This document shows, in pieces, positions 6,584-7,187 of a DNA stretch of 7,187 bases (the stretch's first letter is position 1; each line of letters begins with the position of its first letter). Origin of the DNA: Thermoflexibacter sp. (GTDB lineage Bacteria > Bacteroidota > Bacteroidia > Cytophagales > Thermoflexibacteraceae); contig JALOMS010000243.1 in NCBI GenBank assembly GCA_025455345.1, positions 1-7,187 on the forward strand, in the 5' to 3' direction. A program made the position numbers and the translations under genes. Below the pieces are notes generated by a model. That model was not told the origin of the DNA, did no database searches, and was given only the letters and a program-made list of their open reading frames with translations.

Positions 6584-7187
6584 TTAAATCCCTAAATGAT
6601 AATTTTTCTTATATACTTCTAATAGTTCTCTTGCGGCATTAACAGCGTGTAGCATGCCATTCTTTACCTTTTCTTCTTTATCTTTGAGCATAGCATTGAT
6701 TTGGGCGTGTTTGTAAAACTGGCTTTCTAATTCTTGCTTGATGACTTCATACATCCATGCGATATTTTGGTCTTCTCGTTTTTTAGAAAATTGACCATTG
6801 GTAGTTAATAATTGCTGAAAATCCATAATAAGTTGCCAAATTTTATCCAAACCCCTATTCTCCACCGCAGAACAAGTAAGCACTTTGGGATACCAACCTG
6901 ATGATGAGGGCGGGAAAAGATGCAAGGCAGAGGTGTATTCTGCCTGTGCCAACTGCGCCTTGTCTTTATTATCTCCATCTGATTTAGTAATTACTACTGC
7001 GTCTGCTATTTCCATAATGCCTTTCTTAATGCCTTGTAATTCATCACCTGCGCCCGCTAACATCAACAACAAGAAAAAATCTACCATATTATTGACTGCC
7101 GTTTCTGACTGCCCCACGCCTACCGTTTCTATCAAAATTACCTCAAAACCAGCCGCTTCACAAAGCAACATACTCTCTCTGCTTTTC
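6584..7187 (-). CDS. meaB: MeaB/ArgK-type GTPase, C-terminal part (cut by window edge)
   Basis: This is a cytoplasmic G-protein chaperone of adenosylcobalamin-dependent methylmalonyl-CoA mutase; the family gates cofactor loading and protects or reactivates the mutase. The last 200 codons are present. The reading frame stays open through the right edge (KSRES precedes the Met at 7171), so that Met is internal, not the start. Visible elements are LLCEAAGFEV, the switch segment ETVGVGQSE (7103-7129), AGAGDELQGIKKGIMEIAD, the G4 base-recognition motif as TKSD (6977-6988) followed by GDN, a G5-like CSA (about 6867-6875), and a charged, helical C-terminal tail of the type used for dimerisation. The Walker A P-loop and N-terminal helices lie outside the window. 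Full family length is about 320-340 residues, so roughly 40 percent is missing. TKSD instead of the usual NKxD is a conservative change. The older name ArgK (arginine transport kinase) is misleading. The mutase genes are not in view. Confidence 0.93.
   Translation of the reverse strand, partial: KSRESMLLCEAAGFEVILIETVGVGQSETAVNNMVDFFLLLMLAGAGDELQGIKKGIMEIADAVVITKSDGDNKDKAQLAQAEYTSALHLFPPSSSGWYPKVLTCSAVENRGLDKIWQLIMDFQQLLTTNGQFSKKREDQNIAWMYEVIKQELESQFYKHAQINAMLKDKEEKVKNGMLHAVNAARELLEVYKKNYHLGI

Noticed and set aside
6572..6610. AAGAA...TTCTT inverted repeat as a terminator between the M48 and MeaB genes
   Set aside because: Only five A/T-rich base pairs with a loop of about 29 bases; not a credible hairpin.
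1..7187. A defence island, mobile element or other novel multi-gene system
   Set aside because: All genes read as ordinary chromosomal genes with unrelated roles; no transposase, integrase, toxin-antitoxin pair, CRISPR-like array or terminal repeats were seen.

Overview
The window looks like chromosomal DNA of a member of the Bacteroidota. Three things support this: a gene for a type IX secretion system (T9SS) plug-type protein, found only in that phylum; upstream boxes of the form TAnnTTTG, the phylum's -7 promoter element, in front of four genes; and A/T-rich leaders without a clear Shine-Dalgarno sequence. The AT-rich composition and gene content would fit a Cytophagales-like lineage, but that placement is only a guess.

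Layout from left to right. A 123-base leader precedes a full-length dihydroxy-acid dehydratase gene (ilvD, +), which ends at a clear hairpin terminator. Next comes a secreted protein of the T9SS plug / DUF5103 family (+), then an RluA-family pseudouridine synthase without an S4 domain (+). Convergent with it, 11 bases away, is a gene for an unrecognised exported 174-residue protein (-) that seems to start at TTG. A 221-base AT-rich divergent intergenic region carries putative promoters in both directions and short direct repeats. It leads into a gene for an exported M48-type metalloprotease with TPR repeats and a C-terminal domain that resembles SmpA/OmlA (BamE-like) folds (+). The window closes with the C-terminal 200 codons of a MeaB/ArgK-type GTPase (-), convergent with the protease and cut by the right edge.

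The genes do not form one pathway. They cover branched-chain amino acid synthesis, RNA modification, B12-enzyme maintenance and three envelope proteins. Each appears to be its own transcription unit: spacers of more than 100 bases with their own -7 boxes separate the co-directional genes, and the other junctions are divergent or convergent. I see no mobile element, CRISPR array, tRNA, rRNA or phage gene, and no sign of a new multi-gene system. The points most worth following up are the domain architecture of the M48 protein, the unrecognised 174-residue protein, and three gene starts that are better placed than the longest open frames would suggest.
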